A stretch of 64,000 bases of DNA from Streptomyces sp. 840.1 (GTDB lineage Bacteria > Actinomycetota > Actinomycetes > Streptomycetales > Streptomycetaceae). Shown piece by piece: positions 1 through 8,707 of the stretch (within the stretch, counting starts at the first letter, position 1; every line of letters starts with the position of its first letter). A model generated the notes under the pieces. The model did not search any database. It had not been told where the DNA came from and saw only the letters and a list, made by a program, of their open reading frames with translations. The stretch spans positions 620,001-684,000 of the forward strand of contig NZ_RJUU01000003.1 of NCBI RefSeq assembly GCF_003751445.1, written 5' to 3'. The position numbers and the translations under genes are program-made.

Positions 1-27
1 GTCATAGGCAGAGTTAGCGTCGATGTC

Positions 28-522
28 ATGAAGGCCGTGACCGAACAGGACATCCGCACATCGTTCGTCAACTGCTCCAAGGGGGAAGCCAAGCGTCTGC
101 CGCTCCCCCGCGATTTCGAGGAGCTGCCGTGGGAGGATCTGGACTTCCTCGGCTGGCGTGACCTGTCCGCTCCCGGGCGCAGCTACATCGTCACCGAGCA
201 CGAGGGCAGGACGGCCGGCATCACGCTCCGCTTCCCCTCCCAGCAGCGCGGCTTCCTGCACCGGAGCATGTGCTCGCTCTGTCTGACCACACACCCCGGC
301 AGCGGGGTGTCCCTGATGACCGCCCGCAAGTCCGGGCAGGCGGGGCGCGAGGGGAATTCGGTCGGCCTGTACATGTGCACCGATCTGGCCTGCTCGCTCT
401 ACGTCCGGGGGAAGAAGGCCGTGCCGTCGGGCGCCCGGTTCAAGGAGTCGCTGACGGTGGAGGAGCAGATCGCCCGCACCTCGGCCAACCTCTCCGCGTT
501 CGTGGCCAGGCTCTACAGCTGA
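28..522 (+). CDS. FBP/FusB-like EF-G-binding treble-clef zinc protein
   Basis: 164 residues. The N-terminal FVNCSKGEAKRL block (residues 13-24) and a C-terminal treble-clef zinc site are typical of the FBP domain family; the likely zinc ligands are Cys82, Cys85 (CSLC) and Cys117, Cys122 (CTDLAC). FusB-type relatives bind elongation factor G and help it leave the ribosome, so a cytoplasmic translation-factor-binding role is inferred. The start at 28 matches the usual short N-terminus; GTG at 37 is an alternative. The promoter lies outside the window. An EF-G paralogue is encoded 43 kb away; no functional link is shown. Confidence 0.85.
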   Translation: MKAVTEQDIRTSFVNCSKGEAKRLPLPRDFEELPWEDLDFLGWRDLSAPGRSYIVTEHEGRTAGITLRFPSQQRGFLHRSMCSLCLTTHPGSGVSLMTARKSGQAGREGNSVGLYMCTDLACSLYVRGKKAVPSGARFKESLTVEEQIARTSANLSAFVARLYS

Positions 523-571
523 GCCGGGGATACGCGGAACCGGCGGGGGCGGCGGACGGCCGTCCCGTCCC

Positions 572-751
572 CCTAGGGCCTGTCCTCAAACTGCCGTCTG
601 CCGGGCGACGCCACGCACGCACTCTCGCCGCACCGGCCCCAGACCCCGGTACGTCCAGTACCGGGGCCTGGGGCCGGCACGCCGAGAGCACGACCTGACG
701 CCGCCCGCCCGCCCTTCGGGCGACGACGGCAGTTTGAAGACAGGCCCTAGG
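572..751. mobile_element. MITE-like element with 27-bp terminal inverted repeats
   Basis: The ends 572-598 and 725-751 are inverted repeats matching at 26 of 27 positions, and both outer ends carry CCTAGG, so CTAG looks like the target or terminal tetranucleotide. The interior (about 623-696) is itself nearly palindromic around GGTACGTCCAGTACC and could fold into one long hairpin. There is no room for a transposase, so it would need an enzyme supplied in trans, probably of the IS5-like superfamily (inference from CTAG preference). It sits between the FBP gene end and the 3' end of the DUF4838 gene, where the transcript hairpin could also act as a terminator. Confidence 0.75.
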
Positions 752-797
752 CCGGATGCCGGGGCGGGACAGGACGGGCGCCGCGCCGCCGCGCCTG

Positions 798-3122
798 TCA
801 GCGGATTTCGGTCTCCACCCTGGAGGGGACCAGCCGGGTCCCGTCGGCAAGGCGGAACTCCAGCGTGACCGGGTGAGCGCCGGCCGCCGCGTCCGAGGTG
901 GCCCGTACGGCGACCCGGGCGGCGGCGCCCCGGGTGCCGCGCACCTTCAGCGTGCCGCTCGACGGTGCCACGACGACACCGTCGGGCGCGGTCGCCGTCC
1001 AGTGGACGGTGTGGCCGGCGAAGTCGACGTCCTGGGCCTCCACGTCGAGCGGCACCGGGGCACCGCCCCGTTCGAGCACCAGGAATCCCGGATCACCGAA
1101 CCCGGCCGCAGGGCTCGCGTAGGTGTCGACGACGTCCTGGCGGATGCGGGCGTCGTCGTAGGGCGACTGGCTGCCGGGGCCGTTCCAGCGCCCCCGGGCC
1201 TGCATGTTGGGCAGGCAGACGCCGTTGAACCGATTGCGGTGCACGAGTGCCCGGTACTCCCGGCGCGCCGCGTCCAGTTCGGCGCTGCCTGCCGGTGCCA
1301 GGCCGATCCTCATGTCGGCCAGCGCGATGTCCAGGTTGCGGGTCAGCCGGTCGAGCAGGGTGCGCGGCACGGGGCCCTCCGCCCGGCCGGCCGCCTCCTG
1401 GAGGGCGGCCCGCGCCTGCCCGTAGTTCGTGGTGAGCACACCGGGCCCGTGCGTGTCGGGGTCCAGGGCCGTCAGCTCGTAGTAGCGCCCCATCGCGCCG
1501 GCCCCGGCCGCGCCGAACCGGGCCTCCAGGTAGCCGTCGAGGTAGCCGCCCGCGTCCAGTGAGCTGTCCCAGGCCAGCGCGGCGACCAGGGACTGGACGT
1601 GCTCGTAGGTGATCCAGTCGCCCGGCTCGCTGTACATGCCGATGCCGTTCAGACCGAGCCCCGACTCGTGGACGGCGTCGGCCGCGATGGTGGTGAGCGG
1701 GTGGACCGGAAGGCTGCGCCAGCGGTACCGCCGGTAGTACTCGTACATCGCGAGCGGGCCCCGGTGGGTGGAGCGCCAGGCCCGCAGCGCCTTCGCCAGA
1801 GCGGTGTTGGCGCCCACCGAGGGATCGCCCAGGTGACCGTCGTAATTCCGGCCGTACGGGGCGAAGTCCACCACCACCTCGGGGTCGCAGGGGTACTGGG
1901 GGCCGGGCGGCTGCACGGTGGAGGCGTACGCGATCCGTTCGGCCCGGACCCCGGGCAGTTCCTCGCGCAGCACCCGGGCGAGCTCGTTGACCACCACCGA
2001 CTCGGCGTTGGACGCGGTGCCGTACCGGTCGAGGACGGGCTTCTGGAAGGCGCCGACGTCCGGTGGCCAGCAGTCGAAGAGCGTGATCTCGGGCCGCTCC
2101 CGCAGGAAGGCGACGACCTCGGTCACGTACGCGTCCAGGGCCTGCGGGTTGTAGATGTCGAAGACCGGACCGCCGGACTCGTAGAACTGCGGGTAGTCGG
2201 CCTTCGGCAGGAAGCTGTCGTAGCCGTGACCGCCGGTCTCGATGCGGAGGGAGCGCTTGGCGGCCTCACGGACCAGCACGTCGCGCACCCCGTCGTACGT
2301 GGTGACGCCGAGGCCCAGGTAGTCCGTCGGGTAGACGAAGGTGTTCAGCCGGTTCTTGGCCATCCAGTCGAGCAGCGGGGGCAGGCTCGCGGCGGTGTGG
2401 CTGAACCCCTCCTCGGCGTACTGGCGCCGCAGGTCGTAGCCCGGCCGGTCGGTGAGGCGCACGGCGGGGAGGTCGAGGGTGCGGCTGCTCGGAATCCGCT
2501 CGTGGTGGCCCTCGTACGCGGGGAAGGCCGGGGCGAAGAAGCGCACACCGGCGCGCTCCAGGAGGGCGTACACGGCGTACAGCGGCGCGCGGTCGCCGCG
2601 CCCCGTCAGCAGGAGGAGCGTGTCGTCGCCCAGCAGCGTGAAGGAGTCCTCCGGCGCACCGTCGAGTTCCCGTCCGGCGTCCGCGAGCCGGCCGGCGCCG
2701 ATCGTGGCCGCGCCGCCGGTGCCCGCGCGCAGGGCCACCAGCCCGGTGACACCGTCGGGGACGGGCGCGCCGGGGTCGGTCACGGCGCGCAGGGGCAGCC
2801 GGACCCCGGTGATCCGCCGGATGTAGTCGCGCAGTTCGGTGGCGGCGAACTCGGCGCTGCCCGCGCCCCACCAGAGCACGGTGGCCCGTGCCCGGCCGCC
2901 GGAGGCAGCGCGGAGCGGGGCGCCGGCCGCCGCCGGGGTGCTCGCGGCGGCACCGGTGGCGGTGAGGGCGGGCAGGGCCGCACCGGCCAGGCCGGCCGCC
3001 CCCGCGAGGAATCCGCGCCGTCCAAGGGCGCCGGATCTCATGGCGCCCGGCGCGGTGGCGCCAGTGGTGGCGGCCACGTCGCCGCGGTCCCCCAAGTCAC
3101 GGGAGCGGTTGGAGTCGGTCAT
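798..3122 (-). CDS. Tat-exported DUF4838 protein, glycosidase-like
   Basis: 774 residues. The N-terminus carries a twin-arginine signal (GRRGFLAG, Arg35-Arg36) followed by a hydrophobic stretch and an Ala-rich cleavage region near residue 60, so the folded protein is probably exported. Residues about 80-190 resemble the non-catalytic N-terminal domain of alpha-glucuronidase-type glycosidases, followed by a DUF4838 core and a C-terminal beta-rich domain. Its ATG overlaps the stop of the upstream lipoprotein gene by 4 bases, making it the last gene of the sulfatase/ABC operon. I infer a surface enzyme acting on a sulfated or acidic glycan; the substrate is not visible. Confidence 0.8.
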   Translation of the reverse strand: MTDSNRSRDLGDRGDVAATTGATAPGAMRSGALGRRGFLAGAAGLAGAALPALTATGAAASTPAAAGAPLRAASGGRARATVLWWGAGSAEFAATELRDYIRRITGVRLPLRAVTDPGAPVPDGVTGLVALRAGTGGAATIGAGRLADAGRELDGAPEDSFTLLGDDTLLLLTGRGDRAPLYAVYALLERAGVRFFAPAFPAYEGHHERIPSSRTLDLPAVRLTDRPGYDLRRQYAEEGFSHTAASLPPLLDWMAKNRLNTFVYPTDYLGLGVTTYDGVRDVLVREAAKRSLRIETGGHGYDSFLPKADYPQFYESGGPVFDIYNPQALDAYVTEVVAFLRERPEITLFDCWPPDVGAFQKPVLDRYGTASNAESVVVNELARVLREELPGVRAERIAYASTVQPPGPQYPCDPEVVVDFAPYGRNYDGHLGDPSVGANTALAKALRAWRSTHRGPLAMYEYYRRYRWRSLPVHPLTTIAADAVHESGLGLNGIGMYSEPGDWITYEHVQSLVAALAWDSSLDAGGYLDGYLEARFGAAGAGAMGRYYELTALDPDTHGPGVLTTNYGQARAALQEAAGRAEGPVPRTLLDRLTRNLDIALADMRIGLAPAGSAELDAARREYRALVHRNRFNGVCLPNMQARGRWNGPGSQSPYDDARIRQDVVDTYASPAAGFGDPGFLVLERGGAPVPLDVEAQDVDFAGHTVHWTATAPDGVVVAPSSGTLKVRGTRGAAARVAVRATSDAAAGAHPVTLEFRLADGTRLVPSRVETEIR

Positions 3123-4150
3123 GAACGGTCCGCCTTTCCGGCTTCGGCGTACAGGTCACCGAGGTAGTAGTCCTCGGCCTTGCCCGGATCGGGCAGCTTC
3201 CCCATCCGGCCGAAGACGGCGGCGAGTTCGTCGAACCAGCCGTCGACCGTGCCGTCCTCGCTGAGCTTCGTCAGCTCGGCGGAGGGAAGGATCTTCACGT
3301 AGTCGGTGGAGCCCTTGAGCTGCCCGGCCGGCAGCTTCAGGAAGTCGGCGGTGACGGTCTCCGACTCCTCGGGGTGTGCCTCGGTCCAGTCACCGGCCTC
3401 CTTGAGCACCCCGGTCACCTTCTTGACGAGTTCGGGGTCCCCGGAGGCCAGCTTCGGCTGGGTCACAAAGACATTCGGGAAGGTCAGCTTCGGGTAGTAG
3501 TCCTGGGTCCGGCTGATCTCCTTGAGACCGGGGACCTTCTTCTTCATCGTGTCGATCAGCGGGTACCAGGTGGCCGCCGCGTCGACCTGGCCGGACGAGA
3601 ACGCCGTGACGACGGTCGAGGCGTCCATGACGACCTTCTTGACGTCGCTCTGCTTCAGACCGGCCTCGCGCAGCGCCAGGTTGAGGATCATGTCGCCCGA
3701 GGTGCCCTCCGCGACGGCCACCTTCCGGCCCTTGAGGTCGGCGGGCTTCTCGATGCCCGAGCCGGGCCGGGCGATGACCCGGTCGGCCAGGCCCAGCATG
3801 TTGACGGAGACGATGGAGGCGCGGCCCGAGGCGGGCAGCCACAGCGCGCCGGGGCCGAGGTAGCCGAAGTCCAGGTCACCGGAGCCGAGTGCCTGGACCT
3901 GGAGCGGGCCGTTGGTGAAGACCTTCAGCTCGGGGGCGAGGCCCGCCTTCTTCCACAGTCCGCGCTTCTGGGCGACGGCGAGCGCGACGGAACCGCTGTA
4001 GTCGGCGATGTAGCCGAACCTCACCTTCCGCGGTCCGCCGTCCGCGGCATCCGACGAGGAGCCGCCCCCGCAGCCGGTGGTGACGGACACGAGCGCCAGG
4101 GCCAGGAACAGGCCGGCCGTACGACGGCCGACGGCACGGATCGACTTCAT
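3119..4150 (-). CDS. Sulfonate/nitrate-type ABC substrate-binding lipoprotein
   Basis: 343 residues, a cell-surface solute-binding lipoprotein. The signal peptide ends in the lipobox VTTGC with lipidated Cys27. The following RKVRFGYIADYSGSVALAVA segment and overall length fit the SsuA/TauA/NMT1-like family that binds sulfonates, sulfate esters, nitrate or pyrimidine precursors. The start at 4150 is chosen because it begins a complete lipoprotein signal and overlaps the ATPase stop by 4 bases. Operon context with a sulfatase favours an organosulfur ligand such as a sulfate ester. Confidence 0.9.
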   Translation of the reverse strand: MKSIRAVGRRTAGLFLALALVSVTTGCGGGSSSDAADGGPRKVRFGYIADYSGSVALAVAQKRGLWKKAGLAPELKVFTNGPLQVQALGSGDLDFGYLGPGALWLPASGRASIVSVNMLGLADRVIARPGSGIEKPADLKGRKVAVAEGTSGDMILNLALREAGLKQSDVKKVVMDASTVVTAFSSGQVDAAATWYPLIDTMKKKVPGLKEISRTQDYYPKLTFPNVFVTQPKLASGDPELVKKVTGVLKEAGDWTEAHPEESETVTADFLKLPAGQLKGSTDYVKILPSAELTKLSEDGTVDGWFDELAAVFGRMGKLPDPGKAEDYYLGDLYAEAGKADRS

Positions 4151-4929
4151 GACGCGATTCCTTCGAGCGGGGCGGGCTGGTGGTGGACGGCGTGCCACAC
4201 CCGGGCACGCAACGCGGCGAACTCCGGGGACAGCCGCTGCTCCTCGGTACGCGGATAGGGCAGCGTGACCGGGACGACCGTGTGGACGCGGCCGGGGCGG
4301 GCCGCCATGACGACGACGCGGTTGGCGAGGAAGACCGCCTCGTCCACGTCGTGGGTGATGAACATGACGGTGCGCCGGTCGCGGCCCCAGGTGTCGAGGA
4401 GCGACTCCTGCATCCGGACCCGGGTGAGGGAGTCGAGGGCGCCGAAGGGTTCGTCCATCAGGAGGACCTTCGGGTCCACGGCGTAGGCGCGGGCGATGGC
4501 GCAGCGCTGCTTCATGCCTCCGGAGAGGGTTTTGGGCAGCGAGTCCGCGAAATCGGTGAGGCCGACGAGTTCGATGACCTCGCGGGCCCGCCGGCGGCGC
4601 TCGGCCTTCTTGACCCCCGCGACCCTGAGTCCGTACTCGACGTTGGCCGCGACGGTCATCCACGGGAAGAGCGCGTACTGCTGGAAGATGACGCCCCGTT
4701 CGGGGGCGGGGCCGCGCACGGGGACGCCGTCGACGGTGACCTCGCCGCCGGTGGCGTCGAGGAGTCCGGCGGCGATGTTCATCAGGGTGCTCTTGCCGCA
4801 GCCGGAGGGGCCGACGACGGTGACGAACTCGCCGTCGTCGATATCGAGGGAGACCCGGTCCAGGGCCAGGAAGTCGCCGTCCTTGACCGCGAAGTCGCGG
4901 CTCACGTCACGGAAGTTGATGGTGGGCAT
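4147..4929 (-). CDS. ABC transporter ATPase, SsuB/TauB-like
   Basis: 260 residues. It has Walker A GPSGCGKST (residues about 41-49), the signature LSGGMKQR, Walker B VLLMDEPFGALD and the switch histidine in FITHDVDEA, all intact. The layout is that of SsuB/TauB/NrtD-type importer ATPases. It sits between permease and binding-protein genes: the start is 2 bases after the permease stop and its own stop overlaps the lipoprotein start. It powers import of the ligand captured by the adjacent lipoprotein, probably an organosulfur compound. Confidence 0.93.
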   Translation of the reverse strand: MPTINFRDVSRDFAVKDGDFLALDRVSLDIDDGEFVTVVGPSGCGKSTLMNIAAGLLDATGGEVTVDGVPVRGPAPERGVIFQQYALFPWMTVAANVEYGLRVAGVKKAERRRRAREVIELVGLTDFADSLPKTLSGGMKQRCAIARAYAVDPKVLLMDEPFGALDSLTRVRMQESLLDTWGRDRRTVMFITHDVDEAVFLANRVVVMAARPGRVHTVVPVTLPYPRTEEQRLSPEFAALRARVWHAVHHQPAPLEGIAS

Positions 4930-4931
4930 GG

Positions 4932-5798
4932 TTACCGCCGTTCCTGCCAGTGGGTGAGCCGGCGCTCGGCGAGGAGCAGCAGCCGGTCCATGGCGAGGCC
5001 GATCGCGCCGATCGCGATGAGCTGGACGAAGATGGTCGGCAGGTCGTAGTAGAGCTGTGCCTGCTGCATCCGGAAGCCCAGTCCGCCCTGGGCCGCGATG
5101 AGTTCGGCGGCGACGACGGTCGCCCAGGAGGCGCCGAGCCCGATCCGCATGCCGACCAGGATGAACGGGGTGGAGGCGGGCACGACGACGCCGATGAAGA
5201 CCTGCGGGTCACGGGCGCCGAGCACCCGGGCGGCGTTGACGAGGGTGACGTCGACGGCGACGACGCCCTGGAAGGTGGAGACGACGGACGACAGGAAGGA
5301 GGCCAGGAAGATCACGAAGATCTTCGGGGTCTCGTCGATGCCCATGAGGACGATGGCGAGCGGGATGATGGCGAGCGGCGGCACCATGCGGAAGAACTGC
5401 AACCACGGTTCGATCAGCCTGCGGACGACCGGGTACCAGCCCATCAGGAAGCCCACCGGGACCGCCAGGACGACGCCGAGCACATAGCCGGTGAGGACGC
5501 GCTTGAGGCTGGCGCCCGCGTCGGTGAACAGGGTTCCGTCCGCGACGAGTTCACCCGCGCGGCGGGCCACGGTCACGGGTCCGGGGAAGCCGTCGATGCC
5601 GCTGTTCGCGAGGACGGCCCAGGCGAGCAGGCCGAGCGCTGCGGAGGCGAGGCCGAGGAGCGCGGCGGTGAGCCGGCCGGTCCCGCGCGCCTTCTTTGCG
5701 GGGTCGCGGGCGGTCTTCGGGGCGGTGGAGCCGCTCGTGCCCGCCGCGTCCGGGCGCCGTTCCCGCTGCGGGGCGGGGGCTTCGGCCGGTGTCTTCAT
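4932..5798 (-). CDS. ABC transporter permease, SsuC/TauC-like
   Basis: 288 residues with a charged, Ala/Pro-rich N-terminal tail of about 45 residues, then roughly six membrane segments and a BPD_transp_1-type cytoplasmic loop ([20 protein letters not shown]) that contacts the ATPase. This fits the SsuC/TauC family. The ATG at 5798 overlaps the sulfatase stop (5795-5797), so translation is coupled. A longer upstream reading exists in the same frame but would run deep into the sulfatase gene and lacks support. Confidence 0.9.
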   Translation of the reverse strand: MKTPAEAPAPQRERRPDAAGTSGSTAPKTARDPAKKARGTGRLTAALLGLASAALGLLAWAVLANSGIDGFPGPVTVARRAGELVADGTLFTDAGASLKRVLTGYVLGVVLAVPVGFLMGWYPVVRRLIEPWLQFFRMVPPLAIIPLAIVLMGIDETPKIFVIFLASFLSSVVSTFQGVVAVDVTLVNAARVLGARDPQVFIGVVVPASTPFILVGMRIGLGASWATVVAAELIAAQGGLGFRMQQAQLYYDLPTIFVQLIAIGAIGLAMDRLLLLAERRLTHWQERR

Positions 5799-7288
5799 GC
5801 CACTTCCTCCGCAACGCCGTCGACATCGGCCGCCCGGTCGCCGCCGATGTCGGCCATGTAGCTCATCCAGGTGTAGGCGGGGTCGCCTCGGCGCAGCAGT
5901 TCGCGGTAGAGCCGTACGGTGAGGTCGCGCCGGACGTCCGCGTAGGCGGGCGCCTCGTACACGTTGTGCAGTTCGTGCGGGTCGGTCACCAGGTCGTACA
6001 GCTCGTGCACGCTCTCCGGGTTGTGGACCAGCTTGTGCCGCCGGTCGCGGAGCATGCGCTGCGAGTAGGGGAAGTGGTGGCCGTGGAACTCCGCGACGAC
6101 CTCGTCGCGGGCAGCCGCAGAACCGGCCCCTGCCCCGGTCAGCATCGGCAGCAGGCTGGTGCCGTCGCACTGGTCGGGCACGGGCGCTCCAGCCAGTTCG
6201 AGAATGGTCGGGTTGAGGTCGATGAGCCCGGCGAAGTCGTCGCTGACCTGGGCCGGAGCGCCGGGTATCCGGGCGATGCCGGGGATCCGGTAGATGTCCT
6301 CGTACATCGCCGGGCCCTTGTCGTTGAGCCGGTGGGCGCCGGTGAACTCACCGTGGTCGGCAGTGAAGAAGACCGCTGTGTCGTCCCACAGACCGTGCCC
6401 CTTGAGCGCCTCGATCAGCCGGCCGGCCTGGTGGTCGATCATCGTGACGTAGCCCCAGTAGACGGCGATCAGCTTGCGCCAGGCGGCGGCGTCGAATCCG
6501 TCCGACGACCAGTACGCGCTGTACTGGCGCTGCGCCTCGGGCTTCCCTGCGAAGGTCTCGGCCATCGAGGCGGGCAGCGGGACGTCGTCGGGGTCGTACA
6601 GGTCGTAGTAGCTGTCGGGGATCAGATACGGCAGATGCGGGCCGTACCAGTGGCAGGACAGCATGAACGGCTTGCCGTTCGCCTTCCATTCGCCCGCGTA
6701 GCGGTCCAGCAGGGCGAGTGTGCGGTCGGTGAGGAAGGCCTCCATGGTGGCCTCGGCGGGCTGCTGGAGCCGGCCCGCGATGAGGTGCCCGCGCCCGGTG
6801 CCGTTGGCGGCGGTCCCGAAGACGGGTTCGCGTACCGCGAAGGACGGGAAGCCGTTGTCCCGCAGCCACTTCTCGTACGAGGGGTGGTGTACGGGGTTGA
6901 GGGCGCCGGGCAGGTGCTCGCCGTCCAGGCCGTAGAACTCGGGGCCCCGGTCGCGGCCGATGTGCCATTTGCCGACATGCCCCACCGAGTAGCCCCGGTC
7001 CGTCAACTGCCCCCAGAGCGTGGGGTCGTCGTCGGAGAGCTCGTCCTTGCTCCCGCCGTTGCGTTCGGGGTTGTTCAGCATCCCGTGACGGAAGGGGTGG
7101 AGGCCGGTGGCCAGCGAGGCGCGGGCCGGGGTGCAGATCGCGGTCGGGGTGTAGAAGCGGTCGAAACGGGTTCCCCCGGCCGCGAGGGCGTCGAGGGCCG
7201 GGGTGTCGACGAGTGGGTTGCCGTAACAGCCCAGGGTGTCGACCCGGTGCTGGTCGGTCATCAGGAACAGGACGTTGCGCGGAGCCAC
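5795..7288 (-). CDS. Type I (formylglycine) sulfatase, cytoplasmic
   Basis: 497 residues, alkaline-phosphatase superfamily. The N-terminal metal site begins [10 protein letters not shown] (Asp12). The nucleophile motif [12 protein letters not shown] has Cys52 in CxPxR, so it needs oxidation to formylglycine. A C-terminal [11 protein letters not shown] supplies further metal ligands. No signal peptide is seen, so it should act in the cytoplasm on imported sulfate esters. It starts with GTG and heads a coupled operon with an SsuABC-like transporter. The maturation enzyme is encoded divergently at 8704. The exact substrate (choline-, aryl- or sugar-sulfate) cannot be told from sequence alone. 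Confidence 0.92.
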   Translation of the reverse strand: MAPRNVLFLMTDQHRVDTLGCYGNPLVDTPALDALAAGGTRFDRFYTPTAICTPARASLATGLHPFRHGMLNNPERNGGSKDELSDDDPTLWGQLTDRGYSVGHVGKWHIGRDRGPEFYGLDGEHLPGALNPVHHPSYEKWLRDNGFPSFAVREPVFGTAANGTGRGHLIAGRLQQPAEATMEAFLTDRTLALLDRYAGEWKANGKPFMLSCHWYGPHLPYLIPDSYYDLYDPDDVPLPASMAETFAGKPEAQRQYSAYWSSDGFDAAAWRKLIAVYWGYVTMIDHQAGRLIEALKGHGLWDDTAVFFTADHGEFTGAHRLNDKGPAMYEDIYRIPGIARIPGAPAQVSDDFAGLIDLNPTILELAGAPVPDQCDGTSLLPMLTGAGAGSAAARDEVVAEFHGHHFPYSQRMLRDRRHKLVHNPESVHELYDLVTDPHELHNVYEAPAYADVRRDLTVRLYRELLRRGDPAYTWMSYMADIGGDRAADVDGVAEEVA

Positions 7289-7388
7289 TCGGGCCGCCCT
7301 TTCGGTGGTCGCTCGGTGTGCTGCCGGGAACCCGGCCGATACCGGTCCGCGGTGCTTCGGCAGGTGCCGGTGCAGTCGGCTGACCGGA

Positions 7389-7418
7389 ACTGTAGGGACG
7401 CCGACTTTTTTACGTCAA
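7389..7418 (-). promoter_or_regulatory. Probable vegetative promoter of the sulfatase operon
   Basis: On the minus strand TTGACG (complement of 7413-7418) and TACAGT (complement of 7389-7394) are separated by 18 bases, a good match to the principal-sigma-factor consensus. It lies about 100 bases upstream of the sulfatase GTG. The 204-bp divergent region also holds GAAT/ATTC half-sites (about 7424-7445) that could bind the ROK regulator encoded on the other side; that part is inference. Confidence 0.5.
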
Positions 7419-7492
7419 CCCTCGGGAATAAACATTGTGTGAATTCGTCCGGCGCGTTGACAGAAAGCCCTGACCCGATCGACCATGCGTCC

Positions 7493-8707
7493 ATGACGGA
7501 ACGCACCGATGCCCTGCAGCGCCTGCGCAGGGCCAATGAAGCCGCCGTACTCGGTGAACTGCGCAGGTCGGGCGCGCTGAGCCGAGGCGAGCTGAAGGAG
7601 CGGGTCGGGCTCTCCCGTACCACACTGTTCGCGATCGTCTCCGATCTACTGGAGCGCAAGGCCGTCGTCGAGCAGCCGGCCCCCGACCCGGAGCAGCCGC
7701 GCGGGCGGGGCAGGCCGGCCCTGGAGATCTCCCTCAACTCCCGCGGCGCCGAGCTGATCGGCATCGACCTCCAGCGCCACCGCGTCCACGTCGTCGTGGC
7801 CAACTGCGCCCATGAGATCGTCGGCCGGTACAGCGCCCCCGTCCCCGCCGACAGCAGCGCCGCCGAGCGGGCCGCGCAGGCGATCCGCGGCGTCGAGGAG
7901 CTGGTACGGCGCGAGAACATCAGCCTGGCCCCGGTCGAGGGCATCGGCCTCGGCCTCCCCGGCTTCGTACAGAACCCGGCCTCCGGCGACCCGCGCACGA
8001 TGACGCCGTTCGCCGGCCACGTCGCCGCCGAACTGGGCAGGCACTTCGACGCCCCCGTGCTCACGGACAACAACTCCCGGCTCGCCGCACTCGCCGAGGT
8101 GACCTGGGGCGCCGCCCGAGGCTTCGACAACGCTGTCTATCTGCGCTGGTCGGAAGGGGTCGGTGGCGGACTCGTCGTCAACGGCTCGCTCGTGCACGGC
8201 GCCCACGGCGCGGCCGGCGAGATCGGCCACACCAGCTGCGACCCCGAGGGAAAGCCCTGCCACTGCGGCGGCCGCGGCTGCCTGGAGGGGCTCATCTCCG
8301 TCCCCGCGATGCTCACCGCCTGCGCCGATCGCGGGGTCACCGCGCACGACGCCGCAGAGCTGGTCGAGCTCGCCGCCGGGGGCCAGGCGGACGCCGCCGA
8401 CGTGATCCGGACCGCGGCCCTCGTCGCCGGCCGGGTGCTCGCCGCCCTCGCCGCGCAGGTGGACCCCGAGTGCATCGTCGTCTACGGCGAACCGGCGGCC
8501 CTGGACGGTCTCGTCCTCGCCCCCATCCGGCAACAGCTCGCCGCGCTCTCCCTGCCGTCCGCCCCCCGCACCATCGAGGTGCGCGGCTCGACCCTCGGCG
8601 GTGAGGCCGCCGCGCTCGGCGGGGTCGCCCTGCTGCTGCGCACCACCGGCCAGGACCTGGCGGAGCTGCTCGACCGCCCGGCTCCCGGCGCCGGGAGCGC
8701 CCGGTGA
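7493..8707 (+). CDS. ROK-family transcriptional repressor
   Basis: 404 residues. An N-terminal winged helix-turn-helix (ALSRGELKERVGLSRTTLFA, about residues 27-46) precedes a ROK sugar-kinase-like domain with the zinc motif CHCGGRGCLEG (CxCGxxGCxE). Such proteins are sugar-responsive repressors. It is divergent from the sulfatase operon and its stop overlaps the start of the sulfatase-maturing enzyme, so it probably controls both directions. A sugar or sugar-sulfate effector is inferred from the family. The start ATG at 7493 begins just before the helix-turn-helix domain; a TTGACA at 7456-7461 may be part of its promoter. Confidence 0.9.
   Translation: MTERTDALQRLRRANEAAVLGELRRSGALSRGELKERVGLSRTTLFAIVSDLLERKAVVEQPAPDPEQPRGRGRPALEISLNSRGAELIGIDLQRHRVHVVVANCAHEIVGRYSAPVPADSSAAERAAQAIRGVEELVRRENISLAPVEGIGLGLPGFVQNPASGDPRTMTPFAGHVAAELGRHFDAPVLTDNNSRLAALAEVTWGAARGFDNAVYLRWSEGVGGGLVVNGSLVHGAHGAAGEIGHTSCDPEGKPCHCGGRGCLEGLISVPAMLTACADRGVTAHDAAELVELAAGGQADAADVIRTAALVAGRVLAALAAQVDPECIVVYGEPAALDGLVLAPIRQQLAALSLPSAPRTIEVRGSTLGGEAAALGGVALLLRTTGQDLAELLDRPAPGAGSAR

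Noticed and set aside
1599..3167. Long open frame antisense to the DUF4838 gene
   Set aside because: It mirrors a well-supported gene, has Val/Gly/Arg-biased composition and no family motif; such antisense frames are common in high-G+C DNA.
7261..8533. Antisense frames opposite the ROK gene
   Set aside because: They oppose an intact ROK regulator with HTH and zinc motifs; no independent support.
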